Below, in pieces: positions 26,240 to 35,623 of a stretch of 64,000 nt of DNA. The stretch is from Bermanella sp. WJH001. Its GTDB lineage: Bacteria; Pseudomonadota; Gammaproteobacteria; Pseudomonadales; Oceanobacteraceae. The notes under the pieces are model-generated. The model did not search any database and had not been told where the DNA came from. It saw nothing but the letters and a program-made list of their open reading frames with translations. The position numbers and the translations under genes were made by a program. The DNA lies in NCBI RefSeq assembly GCF_030070105.1, contig NZ_JASJOO010000006.1:124001-188000 (forward strand), written 5' to 3'. Position 1 is the first letter of the stretch. Each line of letters opens with the position of its first letter.

Positions 26240-26575
26240 TTAATCTTCTTGGGCGCTATCATAACTGGCAAACATGATTTTGGCTTCTTCATCTGCATTA
26301 AGAATTTTAAAGCCACTGCCAAACATGGTGTTGGTAAGTTGCTCTGACCAGACGCAATGTATTGTGATTTTGCCAGAACGTTTTCTGCCGATATTGTTGG
26401 GCAAGTCAACCATGGTGCATTCTAGGGTTTCATCTATGTTTATGGCTTGGTAACTGGACATCATGACCCCGTTAACAGAGTAATCCACAAGATTGCCAAG
26501 AGATTCCCCCTTGTCATTAAACACAGAAACCATGCAGTGCAATGATTTACGGGTAAATTGGCGTTGATCTTTCAT
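26240..26575 (-). CDS. PilZ-domain cyclic di-GMP binding protein
   Basis: Single PilZ domain of 111 aa. The c-di-GMP binding residues are visible: R-x3-R near the N-terminus (RQFTRKS) and the (D/N)xSxxG motif as LVDYSVNGV near residue 36. Ends with a short acidic tail. It lies 17 bases upstream of the ROK gene on the same strand and is probably co-transcribed. Target process unknown; pilus or motility control would be typical. Confidence 0.9.
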   Translation of the reverse strand: MKDQRQFTRKSLHCMVSVFNDKGESLGNLVDYSVNGVMMSSYQAINIDETLECTMVDLPNNIGRKRSGKITIHCVWSEQLTNTMFGSGFKILNADEEAKIMFASYDSAQED

Positions 26576-26637
26576 GTGACTGGCCCCTGCTGTCTATACC
26601 TTATAAGATTAGCCCTTTCACCCACAATGACAAAAAC

Positions 26638-27171
26638 ATGGCAATAATTACCCAATCCAATGTGCATTTGATTCTTGGTGGCGCCCGTTCTGGTAAGAGT
26701 GGCTACGGTGAATCCATGGCTAAACAAACTGACTTGGATGTCATTTACGTGGCGACAGCGCAAGCGCATGACCAAGAGATGAGTGAGCGTATTGCCCAGC
26801 ATCAACTTGATCGCCCCAAGCATTGGCTCACTATCGAAGAGCCTTTGGCGTTGGCCGATGTTATTCAAGCTCATAGCAAGTCTAATTCGGTGGTATTGGT
26901 TGACTGTTTAACCCTGTGGTTAATGAATGTGATGCACCACGAGCTGGATTTAGCTGAACAGGTGGATGCATTGCTTGCGACTCTTGAGCAAGCGCCGGGT
27001 TTGGTCATATTGGTATCAAATGAAATCAGTATGGGGGTGGTGCCCATGGGTGAGTTATCGCGCCGTTATGTGGATAACCTTGGGCGCTTACATCAACAAA
27101 TTGCAAAACACGCGCAACAGGTCACGCTCATGGTGGCGGGAATCCCAATGGCGGTTAAGTCGCGTGTGTAA
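26638..27171 (+). CDS. cobU: Adenosylcobinamide kinase / guanylyltransferase
   Basis: Phosphorylates adenosylcobinamide and transfers GMP in nucleotide-loop assembly of cobalamin. P-loop LILGGARSGKSGYGE near residue 12, IYVATAQAHDQEMSERI with the guanylylated His region, and VVLVDCLTLWLMN. 177 aa is normal. First gene of a cobU-cobT-cobC set with 31- and 1-base gaps; the only 5' space is 62 bases, with no cobalamin riboswitch seen there. Confidence 0.96.
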   Translation: MAIITQSNVHLILGGARSGKSGYGESMAKQTDLDVIYVATAQAHDQEMSERIAQHQLDRPKHWLTIEEPLALADVIQAHSKSNSVVLVDCLTLWLMNVMHHELDLAEQVDALLATLEQAPGLVILVSNEISMGVVPMGELSRRYVDNLGRLHQQIAKHAQQVTLMVAGIPMAVKSRV

Positions 27172-27202
27172 ACTTTTCTAATTTTTGTTTTAAGGAAGCC
27201 CC

Positions 27203-28246
27203 ATGGCTTGGTATTTAAATAACGCAGCGCCTTTTCACAGCGACGTAGAGCAACAAGCGCAACAATATCAGTTAACCCTAACCAAGCCGCCTGGTGCGCT
27301 TGGGCAGTTAGAACAAGTGGCCACGCGTTTGGCGGGTTGTCAGGGGCAAGTGCATCCTGAGCTTAACAATATTTTTATTAGTATTTTTGCCGGTGATCAT
27401 GGGGTGGCCAATCAAGGGGTTTCTGCTTTTCCGCAGGCGGTGACCACCGAAATGGTGAAAAACTTTGCCCAAGGGGGCGCTGCCATTTCAGTGCTCGCTC
27501 GTCAGTTGAAAGCACAGTTTGAGGTGGTGAACCTTGGGACCGTGTTTGAAGTGGCACCTCATACTCAGATTATTAATGCGCGCATTGCGCCAGGTACGCA
27601 AGATCTTTCACAAGTGCCGGCCATGACTCGTGAGCAACTTGAAGAGGCATTGGCTGAAGGTTTGGCAGCGGCAAATCGTGCAAAGGACATGGCGTGTGAG
27701 TTGTTTATTGGTGGTGAAATGGGCATAGCCAATACCACATCGGCCAGTGCATTGGCGGCTGCTTATTTAAAAATGCCAGCGGCTGATTTAGTGGGGCCAG
27801 GTACGGGTTTAACGGAAGATAAGCTGCCCATGAAGGCGCAGATTATTGAAGACGCAATAGCACTGCATAATGCTCAAACCCCACTTGATCAATTGCAGTG
27901 TTTGGGTGGATTTGAAATCGCAGGTCTAGTGGGGGCGTATATTGGTTGTGCGCAAATGGGCGTGCCTGTTTTAGTAGATGGATTCATTAGCAGTGCAGCA
28001 GCCTTAATGGCCCAAGCAATTAACCCAAGTATTTCACCGTGGTTGTTTTACAGTCATCAAAGTCATGAGCCGGGCCATCAAAAAGTGCTGGCGGCTTTGA
28101 ATGCACAGCCATTATTAAATATTGGCATGCGCTTGGGTGAAGGCAGTGGCGCTGCCGTGGTGGTGAGCCTGATGCAAAGCGCGGTGGCGTTGCATAATCA
28201 AATGGCCACCTTTAGCCAAGCGGGCGTAAGTGAGGCTGAGGAGTAA
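27203..28246 (+). CDS. cobT: Nicotinate-nucleotide--dimethylbenzimidazole phosphoribosyltransferase
   Basis: Makes alpha-ribazole phosphate, the lower ligand of cobalamin. Conserved stretches: KPPGALGQLEQVATRLAG, TEMVKNFAQGGAAISVL, GGEMGIANTTSASALAAAY and the catalytic Glu region GMRLGEGSGAAVV near the C-terminus. 347 aa, full length. Ribosome-binding AAGGAAG lies just before the ATG. It ends one base before cobC. Confidence 0.97.
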   Translation: MAWYLNNAAPFHSDVEQQAQQYQLTLTKPPGALGQLEQVATRLAGCQGQVHPELNNIFISIFAGDHGVANQGVSAFPQAVTTEMVKNFAQGGAAISVLARQLKAQFEVVNLGTVFEVAPHTQIINARIAPGTQDLSQVPAMTREQLEEALAEGLAAANRAKDMACELFIGGEMGIANTTSASALAAAYLKMPAADLVGPGTGLTEDKLPMKAQIIEDAIALHNAQTPLDQLQCLGGFEIAGLVGAYIGCAQMGVPVLVDGFISSAAALMAQAINPSISPWLFYSHQSHEPGHQKVLAALNAQPLLNIGMRLGEGSGAAVVVSLMQSAVALHNQMATFSQAGVSEAEE

Positions 28247-28247
28247 T

Positions 28248-28838
28248 ATGGAGCAGCCCAGAAAAACCATTGATCTATTGCGTCATGGAGAGCCAGAAGG
28301 TGGCAATGTTTTTCGTGGGCGCACCAATCACCCGTTAACGGACCTTGGTTGGTCACAAATGCGAGAAGCGGTAAAAGGCTTGCAGTGGGATGTGATTATC
28401 GCAAGCCCCCTGTCGCGGTGTTGGGATTTTGCCCAAAGTCTGTCTCAAGAATTAGGTTGCGAGTTATTACAAGCTGACGGTTTACGCGAATTTGATTTTG
28501 GGGTGTGGGAAAACCAGCCCACAGAGCAGGTTTTTGCCAATGACTTTGAGCGCATCAAAGGATTGTGGGATGACCCCATGCACTTTACTGCGCCAGAAGG
28601 GGAGAGCGTGTTAGATTTTGAGGCGCGAGTATTAAAAGATTGGTTTGGGTGTTTGTCTCGTAAAGATGAACGCCAATTGATAATTTGTCACGGTGGTGTG
28701 ATTCGCATGTTACTTAAAGAGGTCTTGGGTCTGCCTTACCCAAATATTAACCGTGTGGATGTGCCCTATGCGTCAATGACTCAAATAGGTGTCAATCATG
28801 GGGAGCCTTATTATTATCAGCTTTTAAAACATGGCTGA
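28248..28838 (+). CDS. cobC: Alpha-ribazole phosphatase / histidine phosphatase
   Basis: Histidine-phosphatase-fold enzyme, expected to remove the phosphate of alpha-ribazole phosphate or cobalamin phosphate. The catalytic signature DLLRHGEPEGGNVFRGRTNH is at the N-terminus, with the second His in IICHGGVIRML. The ATG at 28248 (MEQPRKT) is chosen with GAGG about 7-10 bases upstream; it begins one base after cobT. Position after cobU-cobT supports CobC over a general phosphoglycerate mutase-like enzyme. No cobS follows. Confidence 0.9.
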   Translation: MEQPRKTIDLLRHGEPEGGNVFRGRTNHPLTDLGWSQMREAVKGLQWDVIIASPLSRCWDFAQSLSQELGCELLQADGLREFDFGVWENQPTEQVFANDFERIKGLWDDPMHFTAPEGESVLDFEARVLKDWFGCLSRKDERQLIICHGGVIRMLLKEVLGLPYPNINRVDVPYASMTQIGVNHGEPYYYQLLKHG

Positions 28839-28845
28839 TGGATTA

Positions 28846-29002
28846 TGTAAAAAAACTACAAAAACATACTGCTTTCCAACCATGAGAAGCTATTTGAATG
28901 TCAGCTGATAGTGGTTATTCTTGTTTTCTTGCTTGGATTGGGCCTTATAATCGCAAATTAATCTTATTTTGGTTTGATACTCTTTTTTGTAAAAAAACTA
29001 CA
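28846..29002 (+). promoter_or_regulatory. Candidate operator pair upstream of aceE
   Basis: The 15-mer TGTAAAAAAACTACA occurs at 28846-28860 and again, identical, at 28988-29002, 142 bases apart, in the 268-base gap before aceE. Its ends are complementary (TGTA...TACA). It may be an operator for a GntR-type (PdhR-like) or other regulator of the dehydrogenase operon; no such regulator gene is in the window. A possible -10 (TATACT, 29057-29062) lies downstream of the second copy, but no good -35 is seen. Confidence 0.5.
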
Positions 29003-29106
29003 TTCGTGGCGTAATTTGCCTTGCTGTGATTTGGCCGGCTCCTTAGAATCATTGTCTATACTGTTTAAATAACTCTTTATTTAGCGACCATAGGCAAGGA
29101 TGAATA

Positions 29107-31782
29107 ATGGATTCCTTTGAGCAAGATCAGGACCCAATCGAAACCAAAGAATGGCTCGATTCAATTGATAGTGTGATTCGCGAAGTGGGCATTGAACGGG
29201 CCCGCTATATTTTAGAGAGGCTCTCAGAGCGCGCCACCCGTAATGGCCTGCCATTACCATACTCCTTTGTTACCCCTTACCGAAATACCATACCTGTTAG
29301 CGAAGAGGCAAAAATGCCTGGGGATTTATTCCTTGAGCGTCGCATTCGTTCGCTGATTCGTTGGAATGCCTTAGCCATGGTGGTGCGAGCCAATCAAAGT
29401 GGTGATGATTTAGGGGGGCACATCTCCAGCTTTGCTTCTAGTGCCACTTTATATGATGTGGGGTTTAATTATTTTTTCAGAGCGCCTAATAAAACCAGCG
29501 AAAAATGCCCACTGGGCGATCTTATTTATTATCAAGGTCATATTGCACCGGGTATTTATGCGCGCAGCTTTTTAGAAGGGCGCTTAGAGAAAAAACAATT
29601 AGAAAACTTCCGCCGCGAAGTGGATGGTGAGGGTCTAAGTTCATATCCCCATCCAAGGTTAATGCCTAACTATTGGCAATTTCCAACGGTATCCATGGGG
29701 CTTGGGCCGCTTCAAGCCATTTATCAAGCGCACTTCATGCGTTACATATCGGCACGAAATTTAGTGCCGCGATTGGATCGTAAAGTGTGGGCGTTTTTAG
29801 GGGACGGTGAGTGTGATGAGCCAGAAACTTTGGGAGCCATCAACCTTGCAGGTCGAGAAAAACTCGAAAACCTTATCTTTGTCATCAACTGTAACTTACA
29901 GCGTTTAGATGGCCCTGTGCGTGGTAACGGCAAAATCATTCAAGAGCTTGAAGGCACTTTCCGTGGGGCCGGCTGGAATGTGGTCAAAGTGGTGTGGGGT
30001 CGTCATTGGGACCCACTACTGGCAGAAGACCATGACGGATTATTGCAAAAACGCATGGACGAAGTGGTGGATGGTGAGTTCCAAAACTACAAAGCCAAAG
30101 GCGGCGCATATACCAAAGAGCATTTCTTTGGTAAATACCCTGAACTTAAAGCCCGTGTGGCGGGTATGAAAGACGAAGAAATTTATAAGCTGAATCGTGG
30201 TGGTCATGATCCTTATAAAGTATATGCCGCGTACCGACAAGCGGCGGGCCACAAAGGTCAGCCCACGGTGATTCTGGCCCATACCATTAAAGGTTATGGC
30301 ATGGGCGATGCGGCAGAGGGCAAGAACGAAGCCCATGGCGTGAAGAAGCTCGACATCGAAAGTTTAAAAGGTTTCCGTGATCGCTTTGATATTCCCATCA
30401 GCGACAACGACTTAAAAGACGTACCGTATTATCGCCCGCCAGAAGACAGCCCAGAAATGGTTTACATGCGTAAGCGCCGTGAAACATTGGGTGGTTACAT
30501 GCCAGTGCGCACGGAAAATACAGACCCGTTACCGGTTCCGGCCCTTGATTCATTTAAAGCACAGTTAGATGGTACCGGTGATCGTGAGATTTCTTCCACC
30601 ATGGCCTTTGTGCGTATATTAACGGCATTAGTAAAAGACAAGGCTATGGGTGAGCGAGTGGTGCCCATTGTGCCAGATGAAGCTCGCACATTTGGTATGG
30701 AAGGTTTGTTCAGACAAGTGGGCATTTACAGCTCTGAAGGTCAGAAATATGAGCCTGTCGATTTTGGCCAAATGATGTATTACAAAGAAGAAAAAGAAGG
30801 CCGAATTTTAGAAGAAGGCATTAATGAAGCTGGTGCATTTAGCGCATGGCTGGCCGCCGCAACTTCTTATAGTACTTATGATAAAGCCATGGTGCCGTTT
30901 TATATTTTTTACAGCATGTTTGGTTTTCAGCGCGTGGGGGATTTAGCTTGGGCAGCTGGGGATTGCCAAGCCCAAGGTTTTTTAATTGGCGCAACAGCAG
31001 GGCGAACCACGTTAAATGGTGAGGGTTTGCAGCACCAAGATGGTCACAGTCATATTTTGGCGAACACCGTACCTAACTGCATAACTTATGATCCAACCTT
31101 TGCATTTGAGCTGGCGGTTATTATTCAAGACGGCATGCGTCGCATGTATCAAGAGCATGAGCGGGTTTATTATTATATAACCGTGATGAACGAAAACTAC
31201 GCACATCCAGCCATGCCTCAAGGAGCTGAAGAAGGCATCATAAAAGGCATGTACCCATTACTGACAGGAGCAGATGGGGATCTAACCGTTCAGTTATTAG
31301 GAAGCGGCACCATTTTGCGCGAAGTGATTGCAGCGAAAGACATTCTTGAAAACGATTTTAATATTCAAGCCAATGTTTGGAGCGCCACTAGCATTAATGA
31401 ACTAACCCGTGAGGGGCGTAAAGTTGAGCGCGAAAATTTATTGCATCCAGGTGAAAAAGAAAAAATTCCGTATGTGACGCAGTGTTTACAAGATACTCAA
31501 GGACCAGTTATTTGCGCAACGGATTATATGAAGCAATATAGCGAGCAACTGCGCGCTTACATGCCAAAAGATAAAACCTATGTGACACTGGGAACCGATG
31601 GATTTGGTCGCAGTGATTCGCGCGAAAAATTAAGAGAGTTCTTTGAAGTGAATCGTTATTTTGTGGTGATTGCCAGTTTGTACGCATTAATGAAAGAAGG
31701 AAAAATTGAAGCGAAACAACTTAAAGCCGCCATGAAGAAGTTTGGCATTTCTCCCGACAAACTCGACCCACTTTATCATTAA
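29107..31782 (+). CDS. aceE: Pyruvate dehydrogenase E1 component, homodimeric
   Basis: Thiamine-diphosphate enzyme that decarboxylates pyruvate and acetylates the E2 lipoyl group. The ThDP motif GDGECDEPE is followed by INCNLQRLDGPVRGNGK near residue 235-280, and FGMEGLFRQVGIYSSEGQKY and GLQHQDGHSH lie in the middle and C-terminal parts. 891 aa matches the gammaproteobacterial AceE. AAGGATGA precedes the ATG at 29107. aceF follows after 10 bases. No lpd gene follows in this locus. Confidence 0.98.
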   Translation: MDSFEQDQDPIETKEWLDSIDSVIREVGIERARYILERLSERATRNGLPLPYSFVTPYRNTIPVSEEAKMPGDLFLERRIRSLIRWNALAMVVRANQSGDDLGGHISSFASSATLYDVGFNYFFRAPNKTSEKCPLGDLIYYQGHIAPGIYARSFLEGRLEKKQLENFRREVDGEGLSSYPHPRLMPNYWQFPTVSMGLGPLQAIYQAHFMRYISARNLVPRLDRKVWAFLGDGECDEPETLGAINLAGREKLENLIFVINCNLQRLDGPVRGNGKIIQELEGTFRGAGWNVVKVVWGRHWDPLLAEDHDGLLQKRMDEVVDGEFQNYKAKGGAYTKEHFFGKYPELKARVAGMKDEEIYKLNRGGHDPYKVYAAYRQAAGHKGQPTVILAHTIKGYGMGDAAEGKNEAHGVKKLDIESLKGFRDRFDIPISDNDLKDVPYYRPPEDSPEMVYMRKRRETLGGYMPVRTENTDPLPVPALDSFKAQLDGTGDREISSTMAFVRILTALVKDKAMGERVVPIVPDEARTFGMEGLFRQVGIYSSEGQKYEPVDFGQMMYYKEEKEGRILEEGINEAGAFSAWLAAATSYSTYDKAMVPFYIFYSMFGFQRVGDLAWAAGDCQAQGFLIGATAGRTTLNGEGLQHQDGHSHILANTVPNCITYDPTFAFELAVIIQDGMRRMYQEHERVYYYITVMNENYAHPAMPQGAEEGIIKGMYPLLTGADGDLTVQLLGSGTILREVIAAKDILENDFNIQANVWSATSINELTREGRKVERENLLHPGEKEKIPYVTQCLQDTQGPVICATDYMKQYSEQLRAYMPKDKTYVTLGTDGFGRSDSREKLREFFEVNRYFVVIASLYALMKEGKIEAKQLKAAMKKFGISPDKLDPLYH

Positions 31783-31792
31783 GGAATAGACC

Positions 31793-33382
31793 ATGGCTCT
31801 CACACAAGTAAATGTGCCCGACCTTGGCGGAATAGATGAAGTTGAAGTCATTGAAATCTGCGTCAAAGCCGGTGATCACTTAGAAAACGAAGAAGCGCTT
31901 ATCGTATTAGAAAGCGATAAAGCCACCATGGAAGTACCTGCACCATTCACAGGTACGGTTAAAGAAATATTAGTGGCTGTGGGTGATAAAGTCAGTACTG
32001 GTTCGCACGTAGCCAATATGGAAACACAAACAGAAGCATCAACAGCGGTTGAAAAAACAGAAGCGCCCAAACAAGACAGCGCCCCTGTTGAAAAGCCTGT
32101 GGAGGTTAAAAAACCCAATGACAACACACCACAAGAGGTTGATGTTGTTGTGCCTGATTTAGGTGGTGTTGATAAGGTTGAAATAATCGAGCTGTCTGTG
32201 GCCCCGGGTGATGAACTGGCATTTGAAGAAAGCTTAATGGTGCTAGAAAGCGATAAAGCGACCATGGAAATCCCTGCCCCACATGCCGGTAAATTGATTT
32301 CGTTTGCTGTAAAAGTGGGTGATAAAGTCAGTCAAGGAGATGTGGTTGGTAAAATGCTGGTGGTGCAAACAGTTGAGGAGAAAAGTCAGCCGGTTGCATC
32401 TACTGTTGCGAGCAAAGAAGAAAAAACACCCGCAAAAAATGAGAATACAAAACCGGTAACTACGGTTGCTTCGTCCAATTCAGATGGCTCTGGCGCTGTA
32501 CATGCGGGACCTGCGGTACGTAAATTAGCCCGTGAGTTAGGGGTGGATTTAACCCAGGTACGCGGTAGTGGTCCCCGTGATCGAATACAAAAGCATGATT
32601 TGCATGACTTTGTAAAACAAAGAGTCAACAACCCAACCTCATCAACTTTAAGCGTAAAAGGCAGTGATGAAGATTTTTCCAAATACGGTGAGATTAGAGA
32701 AACAGCTCTTACCAAAATCAAACAAGTCACCGCTCGCAATATGGTGGCCAGCTGGACCACCATTCCACAGGTGACTCAGTTTGATGAAGCTGACATCACC
32801 GAATTAGAGGCGTATCGAAAGCAATCTATGGGTGCGCTCTTGCCTGAGGGTGTGAAAGTTTCACCATTAGCATTTATTGTAAAAGCCTGTGTGAAAGCAT
32901 TAAAAGCATTCCCCGAGTTTAACTCTTCACTTGGTCCAAATGCCGATACGTTAATTCTTAAGCAGTATTTTAATATTGGCATTGCAGTAGATACACCGGA
33001 CGGCTTACTGGTACCGGTGATCAAAGCAGCTGACCAAAAAGGCGTGGTTGAGGTGGCGACGGCAAGTTCTGATTTGGCGAAAAAAGCGCGAGAGAAAAAG
33101 TTACCTATGGATGCCATGAGTGGTGCCAGTTTCACCATTTCAAGTTTGGGTGGTATTGGTGGTACAAGTTTTACGCCTATCGTAAATGCGCCTCAAGTGG
33201 CTATTTTGGGTGTCTCAAAAGCCAGTTATAAACCGGTTTGGAATGGTCAGGAATTTGAGCCTAGGCTCATGCTTCCGCTAAGTATGTCATATGATCACAG
33301 GGTGATTGATGGGGCTCAAGCTGCACGGTTTACTCGGTATTTGTGTGAGCTGTTAACAGATGTACGGCATTTGTTGCTGTGA
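31793..33382 (+). CDS. aceF: Pyruvate dehydrogenase E2, dihydrolipoamide acetyltransferase
   Basis: Core of the pyruvate dehydrogenase complex. Two lipoyl domains (about 1-77 and 118-193) each carry the lipoylated Lys in ESDKATME, joined by Ala/Pro/Lys/Glu-rich linkers. A peripheral-subunit-binding domain follows (about 240-276, AGPAVRKLARELGVDLTQV) and then the catalytic domain with the active-site motif MSYDHRVIDGAQAARF near the C-terminus. Two lipoyl domains rather than the three of E. coli is common in Pseudomonas-like relatives. Confidence 0.98.
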   Translation: MALTQVNVPDLGGIDEVEVIEICVKAGDHLENEEALIVLESDKATMEVPAPFTGTVKEILVAVGDKVSTGSHVANMETQTEASTAVEKTEAPKQDSAPVEKPVEVKKPNDNTPQEVDVVVPDLGGVDKVEIIELSVAPGDELAFEESLMVLESDKATMEIPAPHAGKLISFAVKVGDKVSQGDVVGKMLVVQTVEEKSQPVASTVASKEEKTPAKNENTKPVTTVASSNSDGSGAVHAGPAVRKLARELGVDLTQVRGSGPRDRIQKHDLHDFVKQRVNNPTSSTLSVKGSDEDFSKYGEIRETALTKIKQVTARNMVASWTTIPQVTQFDEADITELEAYRKQSMGALLPEGVKVSPLAFIVKACVKALKAFPEFNSSLGPNADTLILKQYFNIGIAVDTPDGLLVPVIKAADQKGVVEVATASSDLAKKAREKKLPMDAMSGASFTISSLGGIGGTSFTPIVNAPQVAILGVSKASYKPVWNGQEFEPRLMLPLSMSYDHRVIDGAQAARFTRYLCELLTDVRHLLL

Positions 33383-33493
33383 TCAAAAGACGTAAAAATA
33401 ATCCCTTCAGAGCCTATAATTTAGGGTGCTAAAGTGCGACACAGCCAAAATAACGGCTACACTTTATAAGAGTAGTAGTTAGGAGGTAAGCCT

Positions 33494-35518
33494 GTGAATG
33501 GACTGTTAGCGCCCGCTGTGGCTTTAATGAATAAACTGAGTTACGCCAAGAAATTTGGCGTGATCAGTATTACCTTCTTTGTACCCCTTTTATTTCTAAG
33601 CTATGCCATAGTCAATCAAACCTATGGTTATATTAAGCAAGCAGAAGAAGCCAGCGACTCCTTAATTGTGGTAAAGGATGTTTTAGCGGTTGCTCATCAA
33701 ATTGGGAATTTCCGTGATTTAGCAGCAGTGGATACTTTTTATCAAAGACCGGGCTTGAATGATCAGGTTCGAGAGCTTGAGAAAGTGATATTCAAATCAA
33801 TTGATGAGTTAAAAGAAAAGTATATCGGCACTGCGGTTGCAAAAGAAATCGAAGTAAAAGAACCTATTTGGCGAGCCAAATTAAAGCGAAGTGGAGAAAA
33901 TAAGCAGCCAACCATCACTGATCAATTTAAAAATAATAACCAAGTCTTATTAGATATCATTCACTTAGCGAACAAAATTGCGCAAGACTCTGGTGTGCTT
34001 CAAGATACCAATGAAAAAGTGCAACTATTACTGAAAATGGTATTGCAAGATTACAATAAGCACCTAGAGATCCTTGGGTTTGCCAATACAATTGGGGTAT
34101 TTTCAATTGTCGAAAAATACATCATGACCGGCACCTATGATACGTTAAATGAGACATATGATTTATTAGACGCACAGCAAAAGAAAATGGTGCAGTCCCA
34201 TAAAGACCTTTTAAGCAGCTTCCCTGAGTTTACCGATAAGTTTTCTGAAAGTTTTAAGCAAGTTGAATCAAACATAGAAGCCATAAAATTCAAGTTGGAT
34301 GAGGAAATCGTTTCCGCGGCCAGTGTAGAAATAACATGGTTTGATTTTAATGATTTTTTTGTGAGTAAATTACCACCTTTTTATGCGGTTCAAGAGTCCG
34401 CCATAGAAGAAATTCATAGCATTCTAGGGTTGCGTGTTAGCGTGCTGATGAACAAGCTGATAACAGTTGTAGTTGCTATTTCATTGGTCATGCTGCTGAT
34501 CATATATTTATACGCAGCATTCTTTTGGTCTGTACGAAGTACCGTAGGTCAATTTCATAGTGCCGCACGAAAAATTTCAAAAGGCGACATGCGAATTCGG
34601 GTGAATGTTGCCTCAAAGGACGAAATGGGGGAATTGACAGGCGAGTTTAATGTCATGGTAGATAAAATTCATGCTTTGCTTCAAGCCGTTCATAAAACAG
34701 CCAATGATGTGGGGGATAGCATGAAACTAGTTGGCGGAAATGCAGAGCAAAGCAATAAAGCCGCAAATGAACAACTGCATCAGACTGAACAAGTTGCGTC
34801 AGCCATCACACAAATGGCTGCAACCGCTGAAGAAGTGAATCGTCAAAGTGCCGATGCCGCCAATTTTGCAAACGATGCAACCAATCAAGCGGGCAGCGCA
34901 AATGATGTGGTTGCAGAAACCCTAGGAAAAATTAATAAGTTAGCGGATGAAATCATTCATAGTACTGATGTAATCAATCAGCTATCTGAAAACTCCAGTA
35001 ACATCGCCAGTATGCTTGCTGTTATCAAAGGCATAGCGGAACAAACCAATTTATTAGCATTAAATGCCGCCATTGAAGCAGCGCGAGCAGGTGAACAAGG
35101 ACGAGGTTTTGCTGTGGTAGCGGATGAAGTGCGGACATTGGCAAGTCGAACTCAAACCTCTGCACAAGAAATTGATGAGGTTATGACAACAATACATACC
35201 GGCATCAGTGATGCCGTGAGTGTGATGGGTAAAAGCCATGAAATGGCACAAAGTACAGTGGAGTCATCATCAAAAGTTAGGGAAGCACTCGATGAAATCG
35301 TTACCATGATTAAAAGTATCTCAGATATTAATGGTCAGATATCGGTGTCAGCGGATGAACAAACACAAGTGGCTAAAACCATTGATGAAAATGTGATAAA
35401 GATAAATGACTTGGGAAGGGCCACGGTTGAAGACTCAGAGCATACAGTCAAGGCTATAAAAGAAGTGATTGCGTTAACGCATTCTTTACAAGAGAAGTTA
35501 GAGCGTTTTCAGGTGTGA
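33494..35518 (+). CDS. Methyl-accepting chemotaxis protein
   Basis: Transmembrane chemoreceptor signalling to CheA/CheW. First membrane helix near residues 21-40, a large periplasmic sensor region (about 41-318), a second helix near 322-345, HAMP about 346-400, and a methyl-accepting domain with the hairpin tip ([20 protein letters not shown], about 515-535). The start is the GTG at 33494 with a strong AGGAGGT at 33481-33487. The ligand is unknown; it sits after aceF but is separated by 111 bases. Confidence 0.96.
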   Translation: MNGLLAPAVALMNKLSYAKKFGVISITFFVPLLFLSYAIVNQTYGYIKQAEEASDSLIVVKDVLAVAHQIGNFRDLAAVDTFYQRPGLNDQVRELEKVIFKSIDELKEKYIGTAVAKEIEVKEPIWRAKLKRSGENKQPTITDQFKNNNQVLLDIIHLANKIAQDSGVLQDTNEKVQLLLKMVLQDYNKHLEILGFANTIGVFSIVEKYIMTGTYDTLNETYDLLDAQQKKMVQSHKDLLSSFPEFTDKFSESFKQVESNIEAIKFKLDEEIVSAASVEITWFDFNDFFVSKLPPFYAVQESAIEEIHSILGLRVSVLMNKLITVVVAISLVMLLIIYLYAAFFWSVRSTVGQFHSAARKISKGDMRIRVNVASKDEMGELTGEFNVMVDKIHALLQAVHKTANDVGDSMKLVGGNAEQSNKAANEQLHQTEQVASAITQMAATAEEVNRQSADAANFANDATNQAGSANDVVAETLGKINKLADEIIHSTDVINQLSENSSNIASMLAVIKGIAEQTNLLALNAAIEAARAGEQGRGFAVVADEVRTLASRTQTSAQEIDEVMTTIHTGISDAVSVMGKSHEMAQSTVESSSKVREALDEIVTMIKSISDINGQISVSADEQTQVAKTIDENVIKINDLGRATVEDSEHTVKAIKEVIALTHSLQEKLERFQV

Positions 35519-35556
35519 TTGAATATAGCAGGTAATGAAAGAACCTCTGTTAGCAG

Positions 35557-35608
35557 TAAACTGCAGCTTAAAAGTTGTATTAATCTTTAACTTTTTAGCT
35601 ACAGTTTA
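35557..35608. terminator. Long hairpin between convergent chemoreceptor and lipoprotein genes
   Basis: 20-base arms (35557-35576 and 35589-35608) pair at 18 of 20 positions around a 12-base loop. No long T-run follows, so it is a likely but not certain bidirectional terminator for the converging genes. Confidence 0.5.
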
Positions 35609-35623
35609 TTATGGGGCAGATTT

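Noticed and set aside
26576-26637. Cobalamin riboswitch upstream of cobU
   Set aside because: The 62-base space is too short and none of the conserved riboswitch blocks is present.
31793-32380. Internal duplication in aceF as an unusual repeat
   Set aside because: This is the normal duplication of lipoyl domains in E2 proteins.
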